Shown: positions 22,031-34,745, counted from the stretch's first letter. The stretch: DNA of 64,000 nucleotides from Ceratotherium simum simum (GCF_000283155.1 NW_004454170.1:18493903-18557902), one strand, 5' to 3'. Translations and numbers: made by a program. The notes: generated from the sequence alone by a model not told the origin.

Positions 22031-22913
22031 TTGCCTCCTCATCTAGGACTCTTGCACCAAACTATGCTGTTGCCATGGTTCTGAAGCTAGCAAGTCAGAC
22101 CGATTTGAGGTGCTTACGGACGGATGAATGCACAGCATCAAACAATAGCTCTCTCGATGAAAAGAAAAGCTGGCTGGTAATTGAAACCTGTGAACCACAA
22201 GCAGGGAGAGAAGCAAAAGGCTCCGCAGGCTGCTGCCCTGTCTGGGAGCAGGCGGCTGCAGGAGGTGTGGAGAGTGGGTGGACAGAGACTGGGTGAGGCC
22301 CTGGCTCCACTGTGTCCCAGATGGATCATGTGGGAAACCCTTTGGTTGCATGACACTGTTGTAGGCACCCTGTGGATTTTACATCACCCAAAGCTATAAA
22401 TGGTTTTGCATTAAGAAAAAAAAAGAATTACAGGTCTCCCACAGCCCACAAAAATATGCTCCACCCAAAAAGAAGCCCATAATTTGGCTGCATCCAGCTG
22501 GGTTAAACAAAATTGGAGCCAAGGTTGCCCCGTATTGTCCTGAGATGTGGCCTAGCATTAGCAGAAATGAAAGAAATGTAAAATTACCCACAATGGGCTA
22601 AATTTTCTCCATGGGGAAAGCTCTCATAGTTACACAGCAAGACCTTGGCGTCAGCCAGGTAAGGTCTACCAGCTGCATGAAAATCACTTCTAAGCTATTA
22701 TTTATAATTTTATAGCATCTCACATTTGCAAATTGCCTAGCAAGGAATTGAGGCAATTTCTTATAACAATTCTGAGTGGGAGGTTGAGGATTTTAACCCT
22801 CCTTTTACTAAGACAAAAAGATATTGAGACAAATAATATGCATCAACCATGAAGATACCTGGATAGCCTATTTATTTGGCCCTGGCCTGTGGTCTGTGAC
22901 TTGGCCCACTTTA
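22031..22913. other. Intergenic sequence without recognised gene
   Basis: Overlapping open frames of 65-102 codons occur on both strands at 22,040-22,400, but no domain is recognisable and they are probably chance. A MIR-like antisense piece may lie near 22,700-22,830. Confidence 0.4.
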
Positions 22914-23015
22914 GGGTGACCAAATGTCCTACTTTGCCTGGGATGGAGGGGTTTCCTGGGCCTGTCAGTGCTAAAACCAGGACAGTCCTGGGCAAACCAA
23001 GGCAGTTGGTCACCC
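22914..23015. mobile_element. Short DNA transposon with terminal inverted repeats
   Basis: It begins GGGTGACCA and ends TGGTCACCC. Inner arms 'ctttgcctggga' and 'cctgggcaaacc' are also inverted. The pattern fits a non-autonomous DNA element. I do not name the family. Confidence 0.65.
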
Positions 23016-25073
23016 CACACGCTGAATGATGTTGCCCGTGCGTGGGGCTAATTCCTGGCCATTTCTATCCACCTATTTTAAATGAAGATGGCTCTATTTT
23101 TTTTAAATCCTAATCTGTTTTGTCTTGCTGTGTTTCAGAAGGCAGAGCCCCAAACTGAATTTTTGTTGCCTTCTCATGTTAGAATCCCTTAAAGTAGTAT
23201 TTACTAGCTGATCGTTTGGTATCGCTCCATTTAGGGAATTCGGATGCCTACTGCTGAGCTGAAATGCTTTTGCTGTTGTGGGTCCAAATGGTGGCTTAAA
23301 ACAAAACACGAGTAAGAGAATATGATTTTATTTTTATATTAAGTAATCCAGTTCGGACACCACTCTCTCTCTCCCTAAACACCAAGGTCACACTTTATAT
23401 CTGGGATATTTTCTTTGATAGGAGAACATTTAAACTTATAAAATTCAGATGGCCACCAGGACAGATATAAAGAAACGATTTACCTCTGGCTAAGAAACTC
23501 TTGAGTCAAAATCAGGCCCAACTAGAATCACAGACTATTTTATGTCATAAATTGGATAAAGCTTTCATTAGCATCACAAGACTAAACATCCAGAAAGGTC
23601 TAAGTGAGGCAATATAACCACTGGCAGGGCCTATTAATGCGAGGCCTCTGGAGACAGGTCGGTGGGCAAGGGGTCTCCAAACACATTGTGAGTAACAGTG
23701 ACAACGAATGGCACGTTAGTCTTTATCTGCAGAGTTCTATTATTAATACATCCCATTGCCCCCTGGGGGAGATAGCATGACCTATTTAAAGAAGGTTGGG
23801 TGGAATAGAGAGTACAAAGAAGGAATCACACAGATGCAGAACCGGACTGAGGGTCAGGCCAGACAGACAGCTACATTAGGTGCCAGTTTCTAAAGAGTAT
23901 TTTCAAGAATAAAGTAGAAGTATGCATGGGCCCAGGTAAGTTCAACACAAGACTCCACAGATAACTGGTAAAATGTCATAGCAGCCTTACTCCAGTGAAG
24001 TAGACCATGTCTTCCAGTGAAAATAAAACGACACTCTTCCCCCATGTCACCCGCCCCCAGTCAGCACTAAGTCAATTTGAAAGGCACTGAATTCTTAACC
24101 CACCTGGGATCTCTGTACTTCTTGGTCTGCCCTACAGAAAGGCCTAGAGTATTTCTCATGCCAAGAACATGCTGGTCCAAAGAATGCCCTGCCTCCACCT
24201 CTGATACCAGGTTGTCTCTAGAGAAATGATTATTCTCCAACACATTCAGGTGTAAATGGTAGGGATTAACACTGTGGGCTGTGAGGAAGGTACTTATAAG
24301 TTATGACAGCCTATCCTATGTTAGAAGTGACCTCGGATCACCCTGAGGCATCTTATTTTCTCTCTTGCATGCTCCTTGCATGGTCCCTGCCTGCTTAGCC
24401 AGGTGTAGTTGTGTACATATGTTACCCTGGGGAGAAGGGAAAAATGGGTCTTTTTGTAATCTGCGAGAGCCCATCAAGATGCTACTTTATCTTAAGGATC
24501 TTTTGGTCTTGGCACAGAGCCCAGGTCACCAGCCCCAAATCCTCCTTTTGTCCTGGTGAGTTTCCCTTTCGGGGCACTCTGTCCACAGGTGGATTTCTTC
24601 ATCCTTACCTCAGCTGGTCCAAAAGTATTGTCTGAGGCCTGGCTTTGACAAACCACAAGAGCTTCCATTGCCCTGGAACCTTGACTATGCTCTGGTTATC
24701 ATATGGCCCAGACAGGAAGGCCCTCAGGACGTAGCTGCCCTGGCTGGGCACCAAGAGTGTGAACTTGCCTTGGAGCCGGGGTCCATTGCACCATGGATCC
24801 AAACCAGCAAGGACACCACTGCAGAGTAGACAAGCTCTGTTGGATGGCACAATGCCAGCTTTTGAAAGCCGTGATTGGCCTGCTTGGGCCATTTGCCTAC
24901 CTCTGAATTAATGACAATGGTTAGAACGATGATATACTTGGATTGGTCAGCTTGGGTCAGCATATTCCCCAGTGAAGCCAGGAGAGGGATGGGGCACTGT
25001 GATTGACAGCCTCACCAGGACCTGAGGGGTTACAGAAGGTTAAGTTCCCAAAGAAATTAAGGAATATGGTATC
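23016..25073. other. Intergenic sequence, right half probably an unassigned old repeat
   Basis: No gene seen. From about 24,600 the sequence ('gtgattggcctgcttgggcc', 'gattggtcagcttgggtcag') looks like an old interspersed repeat that I cannot classify. It seems to continue on the far side of the next SINE. Confidence 0.35.
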
Positions 25074-25086
25074 AAAACAAAAGGGG

Positions 25087-25400
25087 CGGGCCAGCCCCGT
25101 GGCTTAGCCGTTAAGTGCATGTGCTCCGCTACTGGCGGCCCGGGTTCGGATCCTGGGCGCGCACCAACGCACTGCTTGTCCGGCCGTGCTGAGGCAGCGT
25201 CCCACGTACTAGAAGGATGTGCAACTATGACATACAAGTATCTACTGGGGCCTTGGGGAGAAAAAGGGGGAAAAAAAAAAGGAGGAGGATTGGCAATAGA
25301 TGTTAGCTCAGGGCCAGTCTTCCTCAGCAAAAAGAGGAGGATTGGCGTGGATGTTAGCTCAGGGCTGATCTTCCTCACAACAACAACAACAACAGCAACG
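25087..25400 (+). mobile_element. ERE-type SINE (A middle, two tail modules)
   Basis: It has the head 'gggccagccccgtggcttag', the middle 'tctactggggccttggggag', two tail modules and a (CAA)n end. A perfect 13-bp target-site duplication AAAACAAAAGGGG lies at 25074-25086 and 25401-25413. Confidence 0.97.
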
Positions 25401-25413
25401 AAAACAAAAGGGG

Positions 25414-26994
25414 AACTGCCATTTCTGGGTGATCTCCTATTCTTTCAATGCTTGCTCAGTGCCTACACAAGTCCAGTGTTTTTACAACTTCTTGCAGGAA
25501 ATGCAAAATCGACAAAGAGATGATATGTTTCCCCCTGCTCCACGTAAAAGATTAATATGATTTTGCTACAACCCACTTGCAACATTACTCTATTGACCTG
25601 CTAGTGGGAACACAACCTAGCTTTTCTTTAAAAATACAGTTGAGTCAGAAAATAATATAATGGACTAAAATAGAAAGGAAATTAAATTCCTTTATACTTT
25701 GCAAAATCAGGTGATTGATGGAAAGACATCTGAATAAAATAGGTTAAAAAACCGGCATCACTCCCACTACACACAAAGGTATCTTTTTCCAGGGGGCCAG
25801 GTGCAGTCACTATTTTATTAATTTTCATAAAACTCGAGAGTGGGAAGAGGCAAATACAGAGGTATGGTATTCTCTCTTTCTCTCTCTCTCTCAATCCATT
25901 TCAGAAATTCAAGAACTGAGACTTGGTAAAGGAAAGTGATCAGGCCAAGGTGGCACCCAAGGAGTGTCTTTGGCTGCTATAGACATGTTCAGCATCTGAC
26001 ATTTTTTGAAGGGGATCTGGGAGAGAAGAGACATCACTGATGCCTGAGTCACTAATGAAATATATGTCCTCTCACACAGCCTCCTTTAGCATTCATCCGA
26101 GTGTTTTCTGAGGGTAGGCAAGGCTGCACCCTCTCCATCCACTCCCATCTGTTCAGTAGATTTAGGTAAACAGTGCTCAGCAACGTTGTAAGGCAGGCAA
26201 TTTAAGTTCATCTTCATCCTCCCAATGCCCAGGGCCCTCTGTGGTCTGCCGGTTTTCATCAGCAAGGGAGGGAAGAATGTGATCTTGGTCCTTTCACATT
26301 AGGGTGAATGAGCTGCAGTCATAACCTAAGAATGTTAACATTGTAAACTTAACTCTAAATGGTAAATAAAAGACCCTGCCCCTTTTAAATAGAATTTTAG
26401 GTAAAGAGGAGCAGAGATAGTCCATCCCAAGCCTTCCAGAATCACACCAATGCTTATTCCTAAAAGCATTGTGAAGAGAATCTTGTCGTTTGGGGGCATG
26501 TGGAATCTAGGGAAAACAGTCATTCCTATTTTTCACTCTCTACAAGTTTTCTCTGTTTCCAGAGGAAAGAAGGCCAGGGACTAGATTAGTCCAGCTCTGC
26601 TGGAAAGAGGCTGGCTCATCCCAAGGAAAGGCTGGGGGCAAAACGGCTTGGATGCCACCCCACAGGAAGACGTGGTATACTGTAGTCACTCTCTCTGTTG
26701 GATTTCTCACCTCTTTCCCCAATCCTTGCCACGGCGCTGGTCTCAGTTTGCTACGCTTCTCTCCCCCAGACTCCAGGGAGCTAGAATTCCCTCACCCAAA
26801 CCTCTTACCACCCCTGCCGGTGTTTTCCCCTCTGGTCCAGGTCTCAACCATCCCTCACTGCATCCATTACTATCAGCTGCTTACTATGTGAGGTCTTAGC
26901 CTCACAGCCTTGCTTCCACTGTTGAAAATTTAAATTTAAAGACTATCAGTCAGCAACTTTTTTTTGCACAAGAGTCAATTCATTCAAGTAGAGA
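25414..26994. other. Intergenic sequence with a MIR-like fragment
   Basis: A degenerate antisense MIR-like piece, split by a (TC)n run, lies near 25,800-25,960. The rest holds nothing I can assign. Confidence 0.4.
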
Positions 26995-27400
26995 CGCTAA
27001 TATAAATAAACCACCATATTCTCATCACCTATATTCAATAATTATCAAGTTTTTGCCATATTCACTTGATCTATCCTCCCTTTTTTATTTTTTTATTTGC
27101 CGAAGTACTTTAAAGCAAATCCCAGACATCATATTATTTCACCTCTGAATCTCTCAAAATATTGACTTAAAAAAAATATAACCACAATACCATTATCACA
27201 CCTAACCAAAATTAACCACAGTACTTTGGTATTGTGAATACCAGTCTGTAATCAAGTTTTCCTTATTGTCTCCAAAGTGTCTTTTTATAGTTGGTTTGTT
27301 TGAATCAGGACCCAAAACAAGTTCCCCACATTACATTTGGTTATCATTTAAGCATTTAAAATTAATTTCCCCATTCATGAGTAGTTTTGTTTTGAGCTAG
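26995..27400 (-). repeat. Old L1 3' region, antisense
   Basis: 'gtactttaaagcaaatccca', 'acatcatattatttcacctc', 'ataccattatcacacctaac' and 'gtctttttatagttggtttg' match ancient L1 3' sequence in reverse. Confidence 0.7.
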
Positions 27401-27614
27401 TTTTTAAAAAGCAACCTAAATAGCATGGCTCGGTGGTATCTGATTTTAATGCTTAGAGTTGTTTTTTGTTGTTGTTATTGTTGTTTGTTTTCTTTTTTGT
27501 CACTGAGATGAGACCTGGTGGTGTGTGTGCGGTGGGGGTGCAGGGGGTGTTAAGATACTGGCATCTGAGCAGGCAAATGGCACTGGATTCATCCGCAGAC
27601 CAGAGACAAAAATA

Positions 27615-27710
27615 ATAATTATAGCTAGCACTATTCAAAGCTGAATATGTGCCAGCCATTGTTCTAAGTGCTTTACATGTAATTATCTCATTTTTAAAAG
27701 GTAACTGCAT
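27615..27710 (-). repeat. MIR fragment, antisense
   Basis: 'atgtgccagccattgttcta' and 'agtgctttacatgtaattat' are the MIR 3' part in reverse. Confidence 0.6.
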
Positions 27711-28633
27711 TGGGAGATTTTAGGGTGCTGGCGAAACAGGAAGAAAGCGCTGCTTTTTTCAGTTGGGGGAAGGTTATGTAAATGGAGCCTGTGAGTGTGT
27801 CAGGTGAGAGAGCAAAGGTGGATGCAAAATACTCTGAACACTGGCTGAATTTTCTTCTCCACTCTCAAACATAAAATCAGGTAAAGGGAGCGTTTTTGCT
27901 GCCACAAAACATCCTCAGGAGGTCTCAGGAGGGGAGAAGAGGACCGGTGACCCTTTAATCCTTTGTCCTGGACAGGTCTATTTCTTTCTCTCACCCATCC
28001 CCATCCTGTATCTTAAGTCATATGTGCATGGTCCCAAAATGCCACACCCCTGGCGGCAGCCTCTGTGACTCATCACCCGTGGTGGTGGCAGAGGCTGGCT
28101 GGAATTACTGAGCTTGGGGAGGCTTTCTCAACGCTCCTGGGAGTAAGTGGGATTATTATTCATTGACTATCATAATTTTGGTTTCCTATCCCTGAAATGG
28201 GACCACAGGCCATATTGCAAAACTGGGAGGGCCATGTGTTGATAAATACTGCTTTCTACACTTAAGGTGCTCTGGAGTCTGACCTTAAAAAATGAGGATA
28301 CAGTGCAGCTGAAGTTGCTGTTTAAGGACTCCAGGAGGTGGAAGCGCCATGGGAGATGGGCCTAAGCATAGGGAAACCTCCGGGCTTGAGGTGAGCCAGG
28401 GTCAGGGGTTCTCAGGGGACCTGACTATTGGGACACTGTGAAGATACAATCAGGGGCAGGCGAAGTTTGGCGCTGGGGAAAGCTGGGGCTGGACATTAGA
28501 ATCTAGTCCACGAAACCAAAGTAGAGTTGAGGCAATCGAAGGTCAGGTACCTGCTTACATGAGCATCCCGTGTATATAATCCCAGGGTACGGCTGAGAAC
28601 TAAGCTGGCAGAAGATGTGAAGATGAGGCATAG
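27711..28633. other. Intergenic sequence without recognised gene
   Basis: No repeat or gene assigned. A perfect AP-1 core (TGACTCA) occurs near 28,067. Confidence 0.4.
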
Positions 28634-28870
28634 GGGCCGGCCCAGTGGTGTAGAGGTTAAGTTTGTGCCCAGGGTTCGCAGGTTCGGAGCCTGGGCGTGG
28701 ACCTACGCGATGCTCATCAAGCCATGCTGTGGTGGCATCTCACGAACGAAAAAAACATAGAGGAAGATGGGCACACATGTTAGCTCAGTGATAATCTTCC
28801 TCAAGCAAAAAGAGGAAGATTGGCAACAGATGTTGTCTCAGGGCCAATCTTCCTGACACACACACACAAA
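28634..28870 (+). mobile_element. ERE-type SINE (B middle, two tail modules)
   Basis: It has the head 'gggccggcccagtggtgtag', the middle 'catcaagccatgctgtggtg', two degenerate tail modules, and a (CA)n/poly(A) end. The flanks 'gatgaggc'/'gatgaagc' may be a decayed target-site duplication. Confidence 0.93.
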
Positions 28871-30049
28871 AAAATGATGAAGCAAAAAACCAGGTTGGCA
28901 GCCATCAGCATAGAGCAGCTCCTCGGAGTAAAATTCTCTTCCATCTGGCCTCTGTTGAAGACCAGAGGACGTGAGACCATAGCAGGCCTACACCTGCCTT
29001 AAAGGCTCTCTAATCCAGTGTTTCCCCGTAGGACTGCCCTTGTGGGTGGGCAATCCTGGACCTTTCCCAGCCCACCTTCTCTTGCTGGAAGTGTCCACAA
29101 AGAGCTGAACGTTGCTATGTGGCAAGTGGGTAAATATAAGGGAAGAATTGCTTCACTTGGACAGTCCTTGGCCATGTTTATTAACTAAGAAATAAAACAG
29201 GGAATCACGGTTCATGCAAAATGGTTGGGTATAAGCTTCGACCACTTATTGCAGCCCTAGTTACTCTACCCGTTTGAACCCTGGAGAAAATACATCTTTA
29301 ATATCCAAAAATGTCATTATCTTATTTTCTGCCTTAGGGACACAAATCTATATAGAGATCTACCACAAAAATAAATAGAAATTTAAATCAAGTGGGCTTG
29401 CACACCTAATGACCCCCTTCGGTACTAGAAATGTTTAATGATAGTTTAGTTTATGGAAACTCCAGAGACCAGGTTCCAAACAGTCTCAACTGGGAAACCC
29501 AAGTCTTTTTCTTTTGGAAATTCTCAATGATATGTTTTCAAAGCAGCTGATAAAACAGTTAATTATAGTGAGGTGTTTGGCTCCTCTGTAACATACACTT
29601 TCTCTTAGTCTATGATTGGAGCTTTTTGTTATGTACCCTGAGTAGGGCTAGCTAATGCTACCATATTTTTTTTTTTCCTTTGGGGAGAGCCTCCTTAAAT
29701 TACCACATAGGTAGAACTTCAGATAAAAATGCACAACCTAGCATGAGAGCATTGAATTGATTTTCACCAGAAGTCTGAAGAGCTAAGTTCCACACTACCT
29801 CCATTTTTCCAAAGCCAGGATCTTCTTTCTGTGGTGGAAGTCTCTTGGACTGAGCGTGGGGAGCCTTCAGCCGGTCAAGGAAAGAAACCTCCCTTTTGGA
29901 TATGTGGACTATAAAGAAAGAAGCCTTGAAAGGACTAAGAACTCTGACATCTCCCTTGATTTGAAATGAGCAGAATCAGTTCTTAGTGCTGTTGGTGGAA
30001 ATTAGTTCTCCAACGCAGAATGATGACAGGTTGAGTCAGTTCAGTACAG
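28871..30049. other. Intergenic sequence without recognised feature
   Basis: No gene, RNA or repeat that I can name. Confidence 0.4.
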
Positions 30050-30712
30050 GCTCATATATCCAACTGCTTGTTCAACATCTCCATTTGGATGTTGAAGGGA
30101 CATCTCAAACATGTCCCAAACTAAACTTCCAATCTCTGTGCCACCCCACCTCCCTGCCTCTCACCACAAACCTGCTTCCACTGCATCTTTCCCCATCTCA
30201 GTTGATAGCAACTCAACCTTCCAGTGGTTCAAGCCAGAAACATCTTTGATATCTCTCTTTCTCTCATTCCCTACAGCCACTCTGTCGGGAAATCCTCTTG
30301 ACTCTCTCTTCAAAATATATTCAGATTCCACCTCTTCTCTCCACCTTTACTACTACCATCTTGACCCAAGCTACTATTATCTCTTGCCTGGATTACTGGA
30401 AAAACCTCTTCCACTCTTGCCCCTCTACAATCTATTCTTAACAGCAGCCAGAGTGCTACTTTCAAAACAGATTATGTCATTGCTAGTCATAATTCTGCAA
30501 TGTCTCCACATTTCACTCAGCGTGAAAACCAAAGTCCTTACAATGGCTAGCGAGACCTCACAGGATCTCTCCCATTCCTCACCTCCCATGCCCTTATCTC
30601 TCCGGCCTCCTCTACTTCTTCCCTCCCTCTTGCTCACTTCACTCTAGCCATGCTGGCCTTAAACAAGCCTGGCACAAGCTTGGCACAAACAACCCAGACC
30701 TTTATTCTAGCT
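30050..30712 (+). repeat. L2 LINE, 3' half (left of inserted MER5A)
   Basis: 'gatgttgaagggacatctca', 'ttgcctggattactggaaaa', 'ccagagtgctactttcaaaa' and 'tcctcacctcccatgccctt' are typical L2 text. The 178-codon open frame here is a repeat artefact. Confidence 0.7.
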
Positions 30713-30872
30713 CAGTGGCTCTCAAATTTTAGGGAACATCAGAATCCCCTGGAGGGGGATTGCTGGGCCCCACCAGAGTTCTGATGGGGCTTGAAAATTT
30801 GTGTTTCTAAGAAGTTCCCAGGTAATGTTAATGCTATTGGGCTGAGTGGGTTCCACACTTTGAGAACCACTG
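30713..30872. mobile_element. MER5A-type hAT-Charlie element nested in L2
   Basis: It is bounded by CAGTGGCTCTCAAA and TTTGAGAACCACTG. The 8-bp flanks TTCTAGCT (30705-30712) and CTCTAGCT (30873-30880) match at 7 of 8 positions, the expected hAT target-site size. Confidence 0.9.
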
Positions 30873-31250
30873 CTCTAGCTGTTCCTTCTGCCTGAAGCTC
30901 TCTCTCTGTGTACGTCCTTGACTTACTCCTTCACACCTTTGCTCAAATGTTACCTTCTCAATGAAACCTAGTCTGACCACTCTATTTCATATTGCCACCC
31001 ACTACCTCACTCCTGTTGCTTTTGATCACCCTACCCTGCTCTACTATGATTTCCCCGTAGCACTCATCACCTTCTAACATTCTGTATAATTTATTAAATT
31101 ACTTTATTTATTCTGTCTTACCTACTAGAATGTAAGCTCCTCAAGGTAGTTACCTTTTAATTTGTTCACCGCTGTATCCCCAGCACTTGGAACAGTGCCT
31201 GGCACACAGTAGGTGCTCAATGAATATCTGTTGCATGAATGAGTCAATAG
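30873..31250 (+). repeat. L2 LINE 3' end (right of MER5A)
   Basis: 'gctcaaatgttaccttctca', 'tagaatgtaagctcctcaag', 'cagcacttggaacagtgcct' and 'gtaggtgctcaatgaatat' complete the L2 3' end. Confidence 0.85.
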
Positions 31251-31461
31251 TTAATGTTTCTGTAAATGACAAGGGCAAGAATCCTAATTTCTTCATAGGC
31301 TTCAAAAGAGACTTGTTTTTGCCTCTGTTCCTATTTTCATGCTATTTCCTTTATATAAAATATCTCCCCTTCTCTTAATCTCTTCACCTTAAGTCTATTT
31401 ATCTTTAAGTCAGGTCATTCTCTTTAACTACTTTCTACTACGATGACAATTCAGCTGTTTC

Positions 31462-31661
31462 TTTTTTTTTTTTTCCCTTTTTCTCCCAAAGCCACAGTAG
31501 ATAGCTGCATGTCATAGCCACACATCCCTCTAGTTGCTGTATGTGGGACGCTGCCCCAGCATGGCCAGAAAAGCGGTGCGTTTGTGTGCGTCTGGGATCT
31601 GAACCCGGGCCGCCAGTAGCGGAGTGCGCGCACCCAACCGCTAAGCCACAGGGCCGGCCCC
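31462..31661 (-). mobile_element. ERE-type SINE, antisense (A middle, no tail module)
   Basis: Reversed poly(A), then 'ccacagtagatagctgcatg' and the reversed head 'aaccgctaagccacagggcc'. The flanks 'tcagctgtttct' (31451) and 'tcagctctttct' (31662) differ at one base. Confidence 0.95.
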
Positions 31662-31721
31662 TCAGCTCTTTCTAACTATTCTCATTAGTCTCCTGGGTGT
31701 TATTTTGATGTCCCTGGTTAT

Positions 31722-31800
31722 AAAGCCTCTGAGAACAGAGACCATGTTCTGAATAAATGGCTAAATAGTAGGATCTGAATAAATGCATGTTGGATGATTG
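31722..31800 (+). repeat. L2 3' end fragment
   Basis: 'gaacagagaccatgttctga' followed by 'gaataaatgcatgttggatg'. Confidence 0.45.
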
Positions 31801-31869
31801 AACATTATTATTAATAGTGTTTAATAAAACAATAGCTATTATATTCACATTTAGATAAAAATTGACAAT

Positions 31870-32070
31870 TCGCAAAGCCCTTTCACATTAAATTCTTTTA
31901 ATTTCATAAGAATTCCTTGGGTTAAGTAGGAAAAGTATTATTATGTTCATTTTACATCTTGGGAAAGTAAATTTAGGTTAAAATTCAGATAACAGTAACC
32001 ACTTCATCAGGATTAAATGATAAAGTCCTGGAAGTTTCTGACACAAAGCTGGAACTCAAGATATGTTAGT
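31870..32070. repeat. MIR-like fragments
   Basis: An antisense MIR-like piece ('caaagccctttcacattaaa' ... 'ttcattttacatcttgggaa') is followed by a weak + strand MIR-like piece ('aggattaaatgataaagtcc'). Confidence 0.45.
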
Positions 32071-32129
32071 TTCCCTTCCCTAAGAGATCTTAGAAGAGCC
32101 ACTTACATACACTAATAGTATGGAGTTCC

Positions 32130-32345
32130 TACAACGTGTCAAGAGCTTAATAAATCTCAAGCTCTATGTCTCTAAATCTTAAACTACAATCCTGTGAAAT
32201 ATGGTTTATTCTCACTTACTGATAAAGTAACAGACTCCGAAAGATTAAATAACTTGCACGAAATCATGCAGCTAGCAAGTGATGGAGCCAGGATTTGAAC
32301 TCAGCTCCAAAATTATGATTTTTCCACTTCTGGAGAGCACAGTGC
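32130..32345 (-). repeat. MIR SINE, antisense
   Basis: 'caacgtgtcaagagcttaat', 'aaataacttgcacgaaatca' and 'gcaagtgatggagccaggat' form a full-length-like MIR in reverse. Confidence 0.7.
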
Positions 32346-32617
32346 CTCTTTGGTGGCTTGGAAGTCAAGTCTTTTGACTCTGAGTCCAGGGCTCTTCAGT
32401 GTACTTTAACCGCTAATTGTTATGCTGCCCCCTGCTAATTATTAATTAAATTATTATTTTTAATACATTTTATAATAAATTTTATAAAAATTTTTAAAGA
32501 AAAAATATAAGTTTTATAAATATTAATACTGATTCTCTTCTCTTGGCTCCGCTACAAGGCAGTGAATCTTAATGGCTCCTGCCTGATATTTTTTTTCCTT
32601 TGGCTTTTATATACTAG

Positions 32618-32770
32618 GACGTTAAAGCAGAAAAGGACCTTAGAAGTTCCAGGTCTTACCCTTTGGTTTTGCAAATAAGAAAACTAAGGTCCAAAGAAGA
32701 TAAACGACTTGCTTAAAATTAAAACTACGGATAGGGTGGAACCGAGATGCGTTTTGCTCTCTGTGCAGAC
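32618..32770 (-). repeat. Ancient MIR/L3-type repeat, antisense
   Basis: 'gaaaaggaccttagaagttc', 'aataagaaaactaaggtcca' and 'acgacttgcttaaaattaaa'. Similar in kind to the one at 21,878. Confidence 0.5.
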
Positions 32771-34540
32771 CTTTCTTTCGCAGAGCGCATTTTTGAAGGG
32801 TGTTGTGACAAGCAGGATGGACATCTGGGTTCTGCTTTGCAGGTAAAGCTGGTGGGCAATGCTGGCGTTGTCAGGTGGCCATTGAAGCACCCTTCCATAA
32901 GCTTGCCCTTTCCTCCTAGTGGCAGCGGCTGCTGCTCCAGGCTCCTGTCATCGTCACTGCTTGATGGTGAGTAGATCTGGATCTATGTCATGTGGCAAAA
33001 TTCATGCGTAGAGAAATGATGGATAGAAGCAGCCAAGGCACGCCCTGGGGCAGCACCCCAAGGTCCCAGTGCAGAGGACCAGGAGGCAGCTGGGGCAGGC
33101 TGAGCACTGGCTGAGAGCCCGGCCAGCCCCGTCTGCATTAAGAGGCTGAGGTACTACTGTCGGTGTGTGCGGAGTGTGAGACCACAGGCACAAGTCTTTA
33201 GTCTCCCAGGCATTTTCATGTAAAAGGGAGATCCTAAGACCCTTTAAAATGTCCACAGAAGGATTGCTGCTGCCATTTGCTGGGAGTGGACAGGGGCATG
33301 GAATCCACAACCCCAGTGCTGAGGACATTTCTGTTAAGCAAGTCACACACTGCTGTCTATGCTTGAGGCTCACATTTGTAGCGACATTGAAATGAAGGGG
33401 GCGGGGGCCTCTTTCAGGGCAAGTCTTGGTGTTGGGAACAGGGCATATGTCTGATGAGCCTAAAGTCTGAGATGGGAGTTTGCCTTTCTGCCCACTCCTT
33501 TTAAAAAATCCTGGACAGCCTTCCAGAAAATTCCTTGAACAGTTCTCTGGTTGATTCAAACTTCAACATTGCCCACAATCTTTGGGTAGTTTTAAAAACC
33601 ATCCTCTTCTGCACTTCTGTATAATATTGACCATGTCAATAAAATGGGCTCTAAATGCTGCTTCTCTGCATTATAATTTATCAATATTTCAATTCAGAGC
33701 CTTGAGGCTTATCAGACACCCCCATTGCACATTTGTTAAATAACTTCTTGAAAAACTATTGCCTCATTTGAACTGGAAGCTTATCCAAGGCATGGACTTT
33801 TTTTTTTTAATCCTTTAAAAGTTCATCCCTTGTGCTCACTTATGCAAAACTCTGCTTAGCACTGAGTATGCAATAGGTATTCAGTGTACATTTGATGGCT
33901 AAATGAAAGGATTACAGGAGCAGAGGAACCAGGGATGATCTACAGCCTTGTTCTTATGGGTCTCTCAGTATTCCCTTGCTGTGTCCTCCTCCCCCACACC
34001 TCAGGCTCTCACACCATCACACACACATTTAGTGCACACACTCTGCCATCCACCCTGGCCCTGGCACCAGTGAGGGCCACCTGAGCACTTTTTCTATATG
34101 GATTCACTCAAGGCTAGAGCCCTGCCAAACAATTACTTTCCAGGAAACATACGACTCTGTTCTGTTTCTGTAATGTAGCCAGAGTGGTGCGCCAATAAGC
34201 TCTGTGCAAGGATGGATCTTACTCGTTCATACCACTCTATCAGAAAAATCCACCATCGGGCTGTTTGCCCATTAATTAAATTGCCTAGTGTGGATGGAAG
34301 GGCAGGGAAAGGATCTGGGCAAGCTGTCTATTCCATGTTTAAGTGAATTTATATTAAACTTTGAAAAGGGATTGCAATTTTTTCTTTTTTGAAACCATTT
34401 TATAAACACTAGAAAAGAAGTGTGTTTTTTTTTCTTTTCTATTTTCTTTTTCTATTGTATTATTCTTACTGCTGTTTATTGTTTTGATGTCTTCATTAAG
34501 AAATGATCTTTCTTCAAAATAAAGGCTGGATCTTATTTTA
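32771..34540. other. Intergenic sequence; L2 end fragment near 33,760-33,905
   Basis: No confirmed gene. A 185-codon antisense open frame (33002-33559) has no recognisable domain. An L2 3'-like piece ('aactctgcttagcactgagt', 'aataggtattcagtgtacat') lies near 33,760-33,905. Confidence 0.4.
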
Positions 34541-34542
34541 GA

Positions 34543-34745
34543 ATGATTGGAGGGAAGAGCCCTGGACAAAGAATCAGGTTCTGCTGCTTCAGAACCATTC
34601 AAGGTTTAAACATTGACTTAACCTCCCCAAGCCAAGGTGTGTGTTCCAAAAAAGGGGATCATAATACCTGCCCTGCGTACGTCAGGAGGTTCTTTGGAAG
34701 AGTAGTCCTCTTGAACGCTTCTTGAAAAACTGTACGAGTGTAATG
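34543..34745 (+). repeat. MIR SINE
   Basis: 'agagccctggacaaagaatc', 'ttgacttaacctccccaagc' and 'ggatcataatacctgccctg' follow MIR order, diverged. Confidence 0.55.

Noticed and set aside
22040..22400. Cluster of overlapping open frames on both strands
   Set aside because: Mutual overlap in several frames, no recognisable domain and no promoter or splice context indicate chance.
23757..23771. Second CTCF-like word (TTGCCCCCCTGGGGG)
   Set aside because: It has an extra C in the core and a mismatch at a key position, so it is weaker than the site at 34,920.
30111..30647. 178-codon open frame
   Set aside because: It lies wholly within an L2 LINE 3' region and reads non-coding-type L2 sequence.
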